From a virus, in the IMG/VR virus record IMGVR_UViG_3300020470_000137, positions 1 through 30,227 of that record: a stretch of DNA of 30,227 bases. One strand, written 5' to 3'. Below are positions 20,401-26,101 of this stretch, in pieces (position 1 is the first letter of the stretch; the number at the start of each line of letters is the position of its first letter). Both the position numbers and the translations under genes were made by a program. The notes under the pieces were generated by a model. It saw nothing but the letters and a program-made list of their open reading frames with translations. It was not told the DNA's origin and made no database searches.

Positions 20401-21935
20401 TATCAGTTGTTTCTATTGCTAATACAACTCAATTAATTCTTGATAATGTCCAAGGTGATTTTGCTACTGGAGTTGGTAAGACTGTTCAATATATTAGATT
20501 GGACGGAAGCACAGGAATCACAACAGATTTAAATGGTGCAAACAATGTAGGAGGAAATGTTACAATTTCTGATACAACTGTTGTAAATAGTGGTCTTAAT
20601 ATTCTGGTTAATCATAAGAATCATGGAATGTATTTTGATGAAAACTATGTAACTCTTTCTGATGTAGAAAGTGATATTATTCCTACAAAACTTGTCAATG
20701 ATTTAGATACAACTACTACTGGTGAAATTTCAGTGGATGATGTGGATAATTTAGATACATTTGAAAATGTAGGGGTGGGAACTACTAACTATGGATATTT
20801 AAAGATTGGTGAAGAAATTCTTTCTTATGAGTCAGCTTCAGGATCTGTTATTGGTATAACATCTAGATCTATTGATTCTACAACTGCTAAAAATTATCTA
20901 GCAGGCACTTTAGTTTATAAGTATGAACTAGATGGAGTATCTCTCCGAAGAATCAATAAAACTCATAATTTAGATGATGTTACTATTGCTGATCCAATAA
21001 CTTTTGATTCTTATAATATTAAATTGGACATGGGTTCAAGTGGATTGGGTAGATCTACTGGAGAAAGTTTCCCAATTCTATATACATCCAAAACCAAAAC
21101 AGCTGGTGGAAGTGAAGTGACCGCTACTCAAAATATTCCTTTTGAGTTAATACGTCCAGCGATTCAAAATATGACAGTTCCTGGAACTAATATTAGTGCT
21201 CAAATGAGAACTATTAGTGGAGCTAGTTTAGATGGAACCGAAACTCCTTTTGAGGATCAAGGTTTTGAAACTGTTACACTAGGTGAAAATAATGTAGTTT
21301 CCACTCCTAGAATTATTGCTTCTAGGATTAATGAAACTAACAACTTAAGCACATTACCTGGTAACAAATCATTCAATATGAGACTTAATCTAACTACTGC
21401 GAGTTCTAAGTTATCTCCTGTAATTGATAGTCAACGGATGAGTGCATTTTTTACCTCTAATAGAGTTAATAGTGCTATTTCAAATTATGTAACTGATAAT
21501 AGAGTTAATACTCTTAATGATGATCCTACTGCCTTCCAATACTTATCAAAAGAAGTTCAATTAGAGAATCCAGGAACTTCTATTAAAATCTTGTTGAATG
21601 CTTATTTAAATACAGATTGTGATATTAGAGCATTCTATGCCATCAGTAATTCTGAAAACTTCACTCCAATTTATTTGCCTTTCCCAGGATTTAATAATTT
21701 AAATGAGAGAGGTGAGGTTATTAATCAAGCTGATAATGATGGAAGATCTGATGCTTATGTAGCTCCTACTGCTAATGAAGAAACCTTGAATTCGGATCTT
21801 GAATTTAAAGAACGTTCATTTACAATGAATGATCTTCCTTCATTCAAGTTCTATAGAGTGAAGATATTAATGACTTCTACTAATCAAGTTTATGTACCTC
21901 GTATGAAGGATCTCCGAGTCCTTGCACTCGCTTAA
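14454..21935 (+). CDS. DUF4815-type virion structural protein (2493 aa), tail/baseplate-fibre
   Basis: Large virion protein in the place where T4 has genes 9-12, so probably baseplate- or tail-fibre-associated. The N-terminus matches the DUF4815 pattern: APYFDDFNANNDYYKVLF (10-27), PVQARELNNLQSILQNQVE (32-50), then a GIYFARGNFV strand near 187 and a SPGKAYVKGYEIE block near 355. Near 1138 lies NRLENRIKSLEYYTSLSLLE, a short coiled coil. Around 1670-1830 a block begins MWVDPLAQSFTVEDNEGVFL and includes QPYLGSLFKSQNA; in my recollection it accompanies DUF4815 in marine phages. Between ~1880 and 2180 lie inserted fibre modules: G-x-GY (TIATGGDGYVAGD), a DHG-like unit (NHGMYFDENYV) and an IGEEILSY unit. 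The C-terminus (PSFKFYRVKI..., RMKDLRVLALA) looks like the conserved end. It starts 6 bases after gp8. No enzyme motif is seen. The function of DUF4815 is unknown to me beyond virion association. Confidence 0.82.
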   Translation: MSQETNLNVAPYFDDFNANNDYYKVLFKPAYPVQARELNNLQSILQNQVEKLGQHFFKDGAKVIPGNTSFNTSYYAIELEDKYLGIPLSDYINQVKGSKITGLTSGVTAIVDKVLLSRNSEKGRYTLYVNYVGSNSADNSSLTFLDNELLSSNEDILSANTIIPPGEAFASTGVSGANSIGSSFSISNGIYFARGNFVTVQDETILLDQYSNTPSYRIGLFLNEQIINSDIDPSLNDNARGFTNYAAPGADRFKITTSLFKKALDDYDDNNFIELATIENGVLKSQKESTEYNILQDELARRTYEESGDYYIKPFNTSLKESLNNYKGNNGIFNANQTTYSGGVPSDDLALYNISPGKAYVKGYEIEKISSTYLDVKKPRTTKSLEDQGIDYHTGSTIKLNRFYGSPKIGIGNTYVLSLRDKRVGAAATLPAGKEIGVARVYDVDLESGSYDRANSNTNEWDLILYDVQTVTEITLNEPITLAVPTHIKGKYSGATAFLKDAATNTTSLSVYEVEGEFVQDENFVIDGVENTRVAIAVTTFGISDIKSVFGNTNGSNMNTVGAAQTFSADTIQTPITNIGVATITPHRYDSGLSGYPSGSISTVRSTNPLFPGDIKVGNILQFSPSQTSEFNDPILASVVSVGTTHVVMTGVHTVSGVADGKLPDAITQVSDLKVVGTDLLKSDDNSFYTILPKRNIENVDLTDASLTIRKSQSVRIVGNQLSEAVSSGSNQTFLPFTPERYSLIKSDGTTETLTSDKVQFNSGSTEVNIFGLSTGTDDATLITTIKKLKPKSKKKIRNRVNSIIVDKSTESASGIGSTTLNDGLTFGNYPFGTRVQDDRISLNVADLIEIQGIYESVDTGNPSAPSVVISALTGPTGKTSDLIIGEQFKGKTTNSCAIVAERISDSKITFIPKNDLNFKEGEVIRFEESKIEGVVTTLDTTDFNITSNFTTDNGQNQSFYNYPTINRKTDVEAPEKRLKIYFSNGYYESTDDGDITTIDSYSSFDYGTQIPLVNGVRNTDLIDIRPRVSDYTVAVDTRSPLEFFGREFNASGNSAANILASDETIVIDFSWYLGRIDCIYVTKDGSFQVNYGTPSENPQIPTGVDDALKIATAYLPPYLFNVEDASINFFDYKRYKMSDINRLENRIKSLEYYTSLSLLETNTASLFLPDSAGLNRFKAGFFVDNFTSFLAQSQLVDYKNSIDISNNELRPRHYTTGVDLELGPVEGVNPAADKAFINPQGNNIKRTGDIITLNYNEVEWFKQTAATRSESVTPFILTFWTGTVELTPASDNWLDTQRLDANVINVEGNFAEEMAIASRDFGVDPQTGFAATVWNSWETLWGGTTLIGTGSQTNVNFLSWASQGVRRELVEQFTVDTFRRDEGQLRTGTRVRVTEQLDQTSQGDRLVSRDLITFMRSRNVQFVAKRVKPNTQLYGFFDGVDVTKYCVPKLLEIAMVSGTFQVGETVTGTTRPIGSLPVQNSNSPEITFRVAVSNHLEGPYNAPTKRYGVSPYSTKLVPASYSSTSTTLNIDTFSLSNQPQGSYFGWVEEDMILVGETSGALATISNVRLISDISSNLLGSFWIPDPNMTSSPRFETGDRTLRFINNETNDRDNATTLAEQGFSSTGILEVVQEDIISVRNAVRVSEALQEERTINETFQEFTLDNSFERNRTMWVDPLAQSFTVEDNEGVFLTSCDVFFATKDDTELPVTMQLRTMQGGQPTTRVIPFSEVSLDPNQVAVSSNGSLATTFTFKSPVYLEGGIDYCVVLLSESAKYGVYISRVGETDLLTETFISTQPYLGSLFKSQNASTWEPSQWEDLKFTLYRADFASTGSLELYSPELTKGNKQIATLLPNPLNLSSRQLRVGIGSTLNDSDLKFGYTIKQRGSNATGTYVNNAGIATGTLNIINAGIGLTPLAAGYVFTDVPLTNVTSSGGNATADITVSNGVAVAATIATGGDGYVAGDVLGIATIGNNSLGSNVRLSVVSIANTTQLILDNVQGDFATGVGKTVQYIRLDGSTGITTDLNGANNVGGNVTISDTTVVNSGLNILVNHKNHGMYFDENYVTLSDVESDIIPTKLVNDLDTTTTGEISVDDVDNLDTFENVGVGTTNYGYLKIGEEILSYESASGSVIGITSRSIDSTTAKNYLAGTLVYKYELDGVSLRRINKTHNLDDVTIADPITFDSYNIKLDMGSSGLGRSTGESFPILYTSKTKTAGGSEVTATQNIPFELIRPAIQNMTVPGTNISAQMRTISGASLDGTETPFEDQGFETVTLGENNVVSTPRIIASRINETNNLSTLPGNKSFNMRLNLTTASSKLSPVIDSQRMSAFFTSNRVNSAISNYVTDNRVNTLNDDPTAFQYLSKEVQLENPGTSIKILLNAYLNTDCDIRAFYAISNSENFTPIYLPFPGFNNLNERGEVINQADNDGRSDAYVAPTANEETLNSDLEFKERSFTMNDLPSFKFYRVKILMTSTNQVYVPRMKDLRVLALA
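20218..20390 (+). repeat. G-x-GY module in the DUF4815-type protein
   Basis: This segment encodes a unit with TNVTSSGGNATADITV, a strand, then ATIATGGDGYVAGDVLG. It is the same 'strand - TGGxGY - strand' module found in four other genes of the window. It lies in the variable part between the QPYLGSLFKSQNA block and the conserved C-terminal block, where module exchange would be best tolerated. Confidence 0.5.
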
Positions 21936-21936
21936 T

Positions 21937-22158
21937 ATGACTTATTTGAAAGTAGAGGGGCATAGTGGTTTGTATAGGGATTCTAAAACAAATTCCATTG
22001 TGAATCGAAATAACTCTGAATATAATGAGTATATGTCTCGTAAAAAAATTAAAGATAACGAAATGGAAAAAGTAGATACTATGAAAGAAGATCTTGATAA
22101 TTTAAAAAGTGAAATTAATGAAATCAAATCTTTACTCAAGGAGTTAGTAAATGGCTAA
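21937..22158 (+). CDS. Small coiled-coil phage protein (73 aa)
   Basis: The first 27 residues read MTYLKVEGHSGLYRDSKTNS and then IVNRNNS. Residues ~31-72 are highly charged and heptad-like (MEKVDTMKEDLDNLKSEINE, then IKSLLKELVNG), which predicts a coiled coil. I place the start at the ATG at 21937, one base after the preceding stop, rather than at the TTG at 21922. The TTG lies inside the upstream gene, whereas the ATG gives the MTYLKVEGH start I recall from small proteins at this position in cyanophages. The gene overlaps the next start by 8 bases and contains that gene's AAGGAG ribosome binding site, so the two are probably translationally coupled. Function is unknown; a small assembly or linker protein is a guess from its position. 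Confidence 0.75.
   Translation: MTYLKVEGHSGLYRDSKTNSIVNRNNSEYNEYMSRKKIKDNEMEKVDTMKEDLDNLKSEINEIKSLLKELVNG
22138..22143 (+). promoter_or_regulatory. Shine-Dalgarno AAGGAG before the 215-aa gene
   Basis: AAGGAG lies seven bases before the ATG at 22151, inside the end of the 73-aa gene. It is the best ribosome binding site in the window; most other late genes here lack a clear one. It fixes the start of the 215-aa protein despite the 8-base gene overlap. Confidence 0.75.
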
Positions 22159-22798
22159 TCAAAATATAACATTTGATACCGAGTCAGGAACTGCCTTCGA
22201 GGCTAATTTGACCATTAATGGTGGTGCAAATTTTAGTAATATTTTTACCGTAAAAAATCCCGATTCAACAGCGTTTGATTTCACTGATTATAGTGGTTCT
22301 TCGCAAATGACAAAGAGTGTTGCAGTGGGTTCCACAGGATTTCCTGATGCCACATTTACCGTTGGATTTACCAGTGCTGTTGAAGGAAAACTTGAGATTT
22401 CATTAGGGTCTACAGCTACTAGAAGTTTAGCAGCAGGAAGATATGTTTATGATATTTTGGTAAATTCTGCATCTTCTAGTAATACTACGAATGTGTTAGA
22501 AACGGCAATATCAGTGGGAAGCACTGCAGGTATTGGAACCACTACATTCACCGTAAACAAGGTTACTAACGTCGCTGTTGGTGATTCCATATCAATAGGA
22601 GATAAACTTACAGATGTTCCTGTAGTTACAGTTTCTACTGGTAATACTGTTGAGGTTGGAACTGCGTTTACATCCTCCTCACAGATCCTTCCAGGTACTG
22701 CTGTGACCTTCAGTAGGACATCAACCACATCTACCATTTATAGAATTGTTTCGGGTTCTATAATAGTCAAGGCAGGTATCTCTTCTGCACCCTCCTAA
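22151..22798 (+). CDS. Virion structural protein, beta-rich, with inserted module (215 aa)
   Basis: The N-terminal part (residues 1-104) looks like a compact beta-sandwich: NITFDTESGTAFEANLTING, then FDFTDYSGSSQMTKSV (42-57), and AAGRYVYDILV (94-104). The C-terminal part (195-215, STIYRIVSGSIIVKAGIS) would be the last strand of the same fold, because RYVYDILV normally continues directly into a YRIVSG-x-I-x-V strand in this class. The intervening residues 105-194 form a separate Ser/Thr/Val-rich unit (TTFTVNKVTNVAVGDSISIG, then TVEVGTAFTSSSQILPGTAV) of the type in the fibre proteins. A 20-base stretch in it is identical to DNA inside the giant gene. The start has a good AAGGAG. The protein lies between the DUF4815-type gene and gp13, where T4 has fibritin (wac), but no fibritin coiled coil is seen. 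The fold statement is an inference from motif pattern. Confidence 0.75.
   Translation: MANQNITFDTESGTAFEANLTINGGANFSNIFTVKNPDSTAFDFTDYSGSSQMTKSVAVGSTGFPDATFTVGFTSAVEGKLEISLGSTATRSLAAGRYVYDILVNSASSSNTTNVLETAISVGSTAGIGTTTFTVNKVTNVAVGDSISIGDKLTDVPVVTVSTGNTVEVGTAFTSSSQILPGTAVTFSRTSTTSTIYRIVSGSIIVKAGISSAPS
22463..22732 (+). other. Inserted fibre-type module in the 215-aa protein
   Basis: Residues ~105-194 interrupt what reads as one beta-sandwich (RYVYDILV ... YRIVSGSIIV). The unit contains the SVGSTAGIGTTTFTVNKVTN stretch. Bases 22520-22539 within it are identical to 8140-8159 in the 4256-aa gene. Confidence 0.5.
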
Positions 22799-22823
22799 AT
22801 AATTCCACAGGAATAGTAAATAG
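22794..22823 (+). promoter_or_regulatory. Candidate late promoter and leader of gp13 (CCTAAATA ... ACAGG)
   Basis: CCTAAATA (22794-22801) overlaps the stop codon of the 215-aa gene and resembles the T4 late element TATAAATA with its first two bases changed. It is followed by ACAGG (22807-22811), whose AGGA is the only Shine-Dalgarno-like string before the gp13 ATG at 22824. ATTCC/GGAAT (22802-22806 and 22810-22814) can form a 5-bp hairpin with a 3-base loop that includes the AGGA. The same CCTAAATA/ACAGG pair occurs before gp15. Confidence 0.4.
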
Positions 22824-23672
22824 ATGGCTCAACCAAACAGTAGGACGGAATTAATTAATTATGCCAAAAGGCAGTTGGGTGCTCCTGTCTTGGAAATAAA
22901 TGTTGCTGATGAGCAAGTAGAAGATATATTGGATGATGCTATTCAATATTTTCATGAAAGACATTTTGATGGAGTTCTAAGAACCTATTTAAAATATCAA
23001 GTAACACAGAATGATATTGATAGGGGAAAGGGGCCTGGAGAAGCGGGAGTAACAGGTATAACAACAACTACAGCTACTGCTACCATTGATGGAGCATCAA
23101 TGGATTTTGATTGGAAAGAAAATAGTAATTATTTACAAGTTCCACCTGCTGTTATTGGAGTAGAGAAAATATTTCATTTTGACGGAAGTAACACTGTTAC
23201 TAACAACATGTTCAGTGTTAAATATCAGTTATTTTTAAATGATGTAGCATTTAATCTTGGATATAATGGTCTTTTAAGTTATGCCATGACACGGACTTAC
23301 TTAGAAGATATTAATTTCTTACTAACCACACAAAAACAGATAAGATTTAATCAAAGAATGGATAGGTTATATCTTGATATTGATTGGTCTAGTCTTACAT
23401 CAGGGGATTGGTTAATTTTGGATTGTTATAGAACTCTTGATCCGAATGATTATACTAGAGTATACAATGATTCCTTCCTTAAGAAATATTTTACTGCCTT
23501 GTTAAAGAGGCAATGGGGACAAAATTTAATTAAATTCCAAGGAGTAAAACTTCCTGGTGGAGTTGAACTTGATGGTAGAGCCATTTATGAAGATGCTATG
23601 AAAGATTTGGAAATTATAAGAGAAATGATGTCCAATACTTATGAACTTCCACCTCTTGATATGATAGGATAA
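22824..23672 (+). CDS. gp13: Neck protein gp13
   Basis: Head-tail connector (neck) protein that, in T4, joins with gp14 to complete the DNA-filled head before the tail attaches. The sequence is a full-length match in layout: an N-terminal NYAKRQLGAPVLEINVADEQ (12-31), VEDILDDAIQYFHERHFDGV, KYQLFLNDVAFNLG, TYLEDINFLLTTQKQIRFNQ, RMDRLYLDIDWSSL, WLILDCYRTLDP and LKRQWGQNLIKFQGVKLPGG, ending PPLDMIG. Its 282 residues are close to T4 gp13 (~309). Unlike its neighbours it carries no obvious fibre-type insertion; only a Thr-rich loop (ITTTTATATIDG) near residue 80 looks variable. It overlaps gp14 by one base (TAATG), which suggests coupled translation and equimolar production of the two neck proteins. 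Confidence 0.93.
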   Translation: MAQPNSRTELINYAKRQLGAPVLEINVADEQVEDILDDAIQYFHERHFDGVLRTYLKYQVTQNDIDRGKGPGEAGVTGITTTTATATIDGASMDFDWKENSNYLQVPPAVIGVEKIFHFDGSNTVTNNMFSVKYQLFLNDVAFNLGYNGLLSYAMTRTYLEDINFLLTTQKQIRFNQRMDRLYLDIDWSSLTSGDWLILDCYRTLDPNDYTRVYNDSFLKKYFTALLKRQWGQNLIKFQGVKLPGGVELDGRAIYEDAMKDLEIIREMMSNTYELPPLDMIG

Positions 23673-25066
23673 TGGCATTAAATCCTTTTTTTATCCAAGG
23701 AACTTCTGGTGAACAGAATTTAGTTCAAGATCTCATCAACGAACAGTTGAGAATGTATGGTGTTGAGTGTTATTATCTTCCTCGTCAATATGCAACAACT
23801 GACAATGTTATAAAAGAAGTAATATCATCCGATTTTAACTATTCATATCCTATTGAGGCTTATGTAGAAAATTATGAGGGGTATGGGGATAATGTTGTAA
23901 TGCTTTCTAAGTTTGGAATTCAAGCAGAAAATGAATTAACGGTAACCATATCCAAAGAAAGATTTGAAAATTATATCAGTCCTTTAATTAAAAACTTACC
24001 CAATGTCGAATTATCTACAAGACCTAAGGAAGGAGATTTAATATATTTTCCATTAGGTGATAGGTTATTTGAGATTAAGTTTGTAGAGCATGAGAAACCC
24101 TTTTATCAGTTAAAGAAAAATTACGTTTATACATTAACTTGTCAACTATTCAGACCAGAAGACGAAATACTCGATACTGGTATTGAAGAGATTGATGATA
24201 CATTTGATACAGACTTTAACCTTAGAACTCTTACAGTCGTGGCTGCTGGAACCACGGCAACCGCATCTGCTGGCATTGTAACAACAGGTGGTGTTAATCA
24301 GATTATCATAACAGATAGAGGTGAGAGATATCTTTCTGCACCTACTGTAGCAATTTCATCTTCTCCAAGAATAGGAGGGCAAGCAGTTGGTGTTTCAACT
24401 CTTCTTTCTGGAATTACTAATTGTGATGGTACAGATATAGGAGAAAAAGTTCAAGGAATCTATATCACAAATCCAGGTATTGGATATACTGATAATCCAG
24501 GTATTGTTATTTTACCTGTGGATGGTGATGATGGTGTAGGAGCAGCTGCAACAACTAGAATTTCTGATAATGTGGTTGGTGTCGTCACATTAACAAGTGG
24601 TGGTTCGGGATATACCACTGCACCTTCTGTAACGATAAGTGGGCCTGGTATTGGAACTACGGCAACTGCTATTGCTGTTGTCAGTGGTGCAGGAACTATT
24701 TCTAATGTTTATGTTACCTATGCTGGTGCAGGTTACACTGTTGCACCTACAATTACTATTGGTGATCCTTATATGGCAGGTACAGGAACTTATGAAGATA
24801 ATGAAACTATCACAGGATCTTCTAGTGGTGTAACTGCTGTTGTGAAGACATGGAATGCCGTATCTGGTGAAATAGTAATATCTAATTCTACAGGAGACTT
24901 TGTAGAAGGAGAGAATATTACAGGTAGCGATAGTGGTGCAGTTTATCAATTAAGAACTGAGCAGGATGATAATACTGTTGATGAATATCCTTCTAACCTA
25001 GAGATAGAAAATGCAGCTGATGATATTTTAGACTTCACTGAAAAAAATCCATTTGGAACACCCTAA
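23672..25066 (+). CDS. gp14: Neck protein gp14 with large internal beta-repeat insertion (464 aa)
   Basis: Second neck protein, partner of gp13. Residues 1-182 match the gp14 family: LRMYGVECYYLPRQY (26-40), YVENYEGYGDNV (64-75), FGIQAENELTVTIS (81-94), KEGDLIYFPLGDRLFEI (119-135) and PFYQL (143-147). T4 has MRGVECYYVPREY and KEGDLIYFP at the same places. T4 gp14 is 256 residues; here ~245 residues lie between this core and an acidic C-terminal tail (431-464, ENAADDILDFTEKNPFG). The extra part holds four G-x-GY-x-x-x-P repeats (208-228, 261-282, 302-324, 343-365). A GETITG/SGA unit follows (369-428: ETITGSSSGVTAVVKTWNAV, FVEGENITGSDSGAVYQL). Such units occur in the fibre proteins. The start ATG overlaps the gp13 stop by one base. 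The identity of the core is strong; the decoration role of the insert is inferred. Confidence 0.92.
   Translation: MALNPFFIQGTSGEQNLVQDLINEQLRMYGVECYYLPRQYATTDNVIKEVISSDFNYSYPIEAYVENYEGYGDNVVMLSKFGIQAENELTVTISKERFENYISPLIKNLPNVELSTRPKEGDLIYFPLGDRLFEIKFVEHEKPFYQLKKNYVYTLTCQLFRPEDEILDTGIEEIDDTFDTDFNLRTLTVVAAGTTATASAGIVTTGGVNQIIITDRGERYLSAPTVAISSSPRIGGQAVGVSTLLSGITNCDGTDIGEKVQGIYITNPGIGYTDNPGIVILPVDGDDGVGAAATTRISDNVVGVVTLTSGGSGYTTAPSVTISGPGIGTTATAIAVVSGAGTISNVYVTYAGAGYTVAPTITIGDPYMAGTGTYEDNETITGSSSGVTAVVKTWNAVSGEIVISNSTGDFVEGENITGSDSGAVYQLRTEQDDNTVDEYPSNLEIENAADDILDFTEKNPFGTP
24293..24766 (+). repeat. Four G-x-GY-xxxP repeats inserted in gp14
   Basis: The key segments are IIITDRGERYLSAPTVAIS, IYITNPGIGYTDNPGIVIL, VTLTSGGSGYTTAPSVTISG and VYVTYAGAGYTVAPTITIGD. 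Each is a strand, a tight G-x-GY turn, then x-x-(A/N)P and another strand; spacing is about 40-53 residues. The regular pattern predicts a small stacked beta structure projecting from the neck. Confidence 0.7.
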
Positions 25067-25090
25067 ATATAATATAACAGGTCTAAAAAG
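25062..25090 (+). promoter_or_regulatory. Candidate late promoter and leader of gp15 (CCTAAATA ... ACAGG)
   Basis: CCTAAATA (25062-25069) overlaps the gp14 stop, ACAGG lies at 25077-25081, and the gp15 ATG follows at 25091. From the end of CCTAAATA to the ATG is 21 bases here and 22 before gp13. The repetition of both parts at almost the same spacing is the reason for listing it; either copy alone would be weak. Confidence 0.4.
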
Positions 25091-26101
25091 ATGTTTGAGT
25101 ATTATTACCACGAAATATTAAGACGAACGATTATTGCTTTCGGAACTCTTTTTAATGGAATTGAAATTAAGCATGATGATTCTGATGGTGACGTTACTAG
25201 CGTTATTAAAGTTCCTCTTGCATATGGGCCAACTCAGAAGTTTTTAGCAAGATTACAGCAATCTCCTGATCTTAATAAAGCAACTCAAATATCATTACCC
25301 AGAATGTCATTTGAGTTTGTGGGTTTGCAGTATGATGGATCAAGGAAAGTAACAACAACTCAGACATTCAAATCAGAAACGGTAGGAATAGCAACGGCAA
25401 TTAGAAAAACATATATGCCTGTTCCTTATAATATGTCTTTTGAGTTAGCAGTATTTACAAAGTTGAATGATGATATGCTTCAGATTGTGGAACAGATATT
25501 ACCTTATTTTCAACCTGCGTATAATTTGAGTGTTGATCTAGTAAGTACCATTGGAGAGAAAAGAGATATACCTGTAGTGATTGAGAATATCACAATGGAA
25601 GATGATTATGAGGGTGATTTTACAACCCGCCGATCATTAATTTATACCTTCAGATTTACTGCTAAAACATATCTATTTGGCCCTGTGGGATCCAGAGCAG
25701 ATGGAGACAAGGATCTTATCAAGAAGGCAACTATTGGATACATTGCTGGTGGATATACCAAGACTCCAAGCAGAGATGTTACTTATTCTGTTGTACCTCG
25801 TGCTACTAAGGCATATGATAATGATGTAACTACAAACTTAGCTGAAAATATTGCTGCTGATACTCTTCTTATCGAAGTAAATGATTCCTCTGGTATTGCC
25901 GAGAATACTTATGTTATAATAAATTCTGAGTCAATATATGTTGATAAGAAAGATGGTAATAAACTCTTTGTTAAGAGAGGTCAAGATCAGACTCTCCCAA
26001 CTGCTCATGTCGCAGGTGCAGCTGTAAATCTTATTACTGCTACTACGAATTCTCTAATTGAAGTTGGAGATAACTTTGGATTTGATGGAAGTCTGACATG
26101 A
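25091..26101 (+). CDS. gp15: Tail completion / sheath stabiliser protein gp15 (336 aa)
   Basis: In T4, gp15 caps the finished tail tube and sheath and connects the tail to the gp13/gp14 neck. The core matches well: MFEYYYHEILRRTIIAFGTL (1-20), FNGIEIKHD, MPVPYNMSFELAVFTKLNDD (109-128), MLQIVEQILPYFQPAYNLSV (129-148), GEKRDIPVVIENI and a TTRRSLIYTFRFTAKTYLFG block (178-197). T4 gp15 is about 272 residues. The surplus lies near the C-terminus, where residues 247-315 form a unit (NIAADTLLIEVNDSSGI..., YVIINSESIYV, KRGQDQTLPTAHVAGAAVNL) that also occurs in the giant proteins. After it comes a short end, SLIEVGDNFGFDG, that looks native to gp15, so the unit seems inserted. gp15 overlaps gp16 by ATGA. 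A CCTAAATA/ACAGG element precedes it. Confidence 0.92.
   Translation: MFEYYYHEILRRTIIAFGTLFNGIEIKHDDSDGDVTSVIKVPLAYGPTQKFLARLQQSPDLNKATQISLPRMSFEFVGLQYDGSRKVTTTQTFKSETVGIATAIRKTYMPVPYNMSFELAVFTKLNDDMLQIVEQILPYFQPAYNLSVDLVSTIGEKRDIPVVIENITMEDDYEGDFTTRRSLIYTFRFTAKTYLFGPVGSRADGDKDLIKKATIGYIAGGYTKTPSRDVTYSVVPRATKAYDNDVTTNLAENIAADTLLIEVNDSSGIAENTYVIINSESIYVDKKDGNKLFVKRGQDQTLPTAHVAGAAVNLITATTNSLIEVGDNFGFDGSLT
25829..26035 (+). other. RG/HxxG fibre-type module inserted in gp15
   Basis: Residues 247-315 follow the scheme 'x-L-x-I-x-V-x-DSSGI, then I-x-x-E-x-I-x-V, then V-x-RG-x-x-x-T, then AHVAG-x-x-V'. A similar order occurs at residues ~75-165 of the 4256-aa protein (IQIGNEIILY, CRRGFSG, KHKGGDKIV) and ~3138-3197 (IKINDEIMKV, ERPWMGT, IHTENSLV). 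Confidence 0.55.

Noticed and set aside
21922-21936. TTG start for the small coiled-coil gene
   Set aside because: It lies within the end of the upstream gene; the ATG at 21937 directly after the stop gives the expected MTYLKVEGH start.
24590-24949. Overlapping frames on both strands inside gp14 (119 codons on - and 64 codons on +)
   Set aside because: The biased composition (runs of Ser/Cys/Thr or Leu/Val) is a direct by-product of the gp14 G-x-GY repeats; gp14 itself is well supported.
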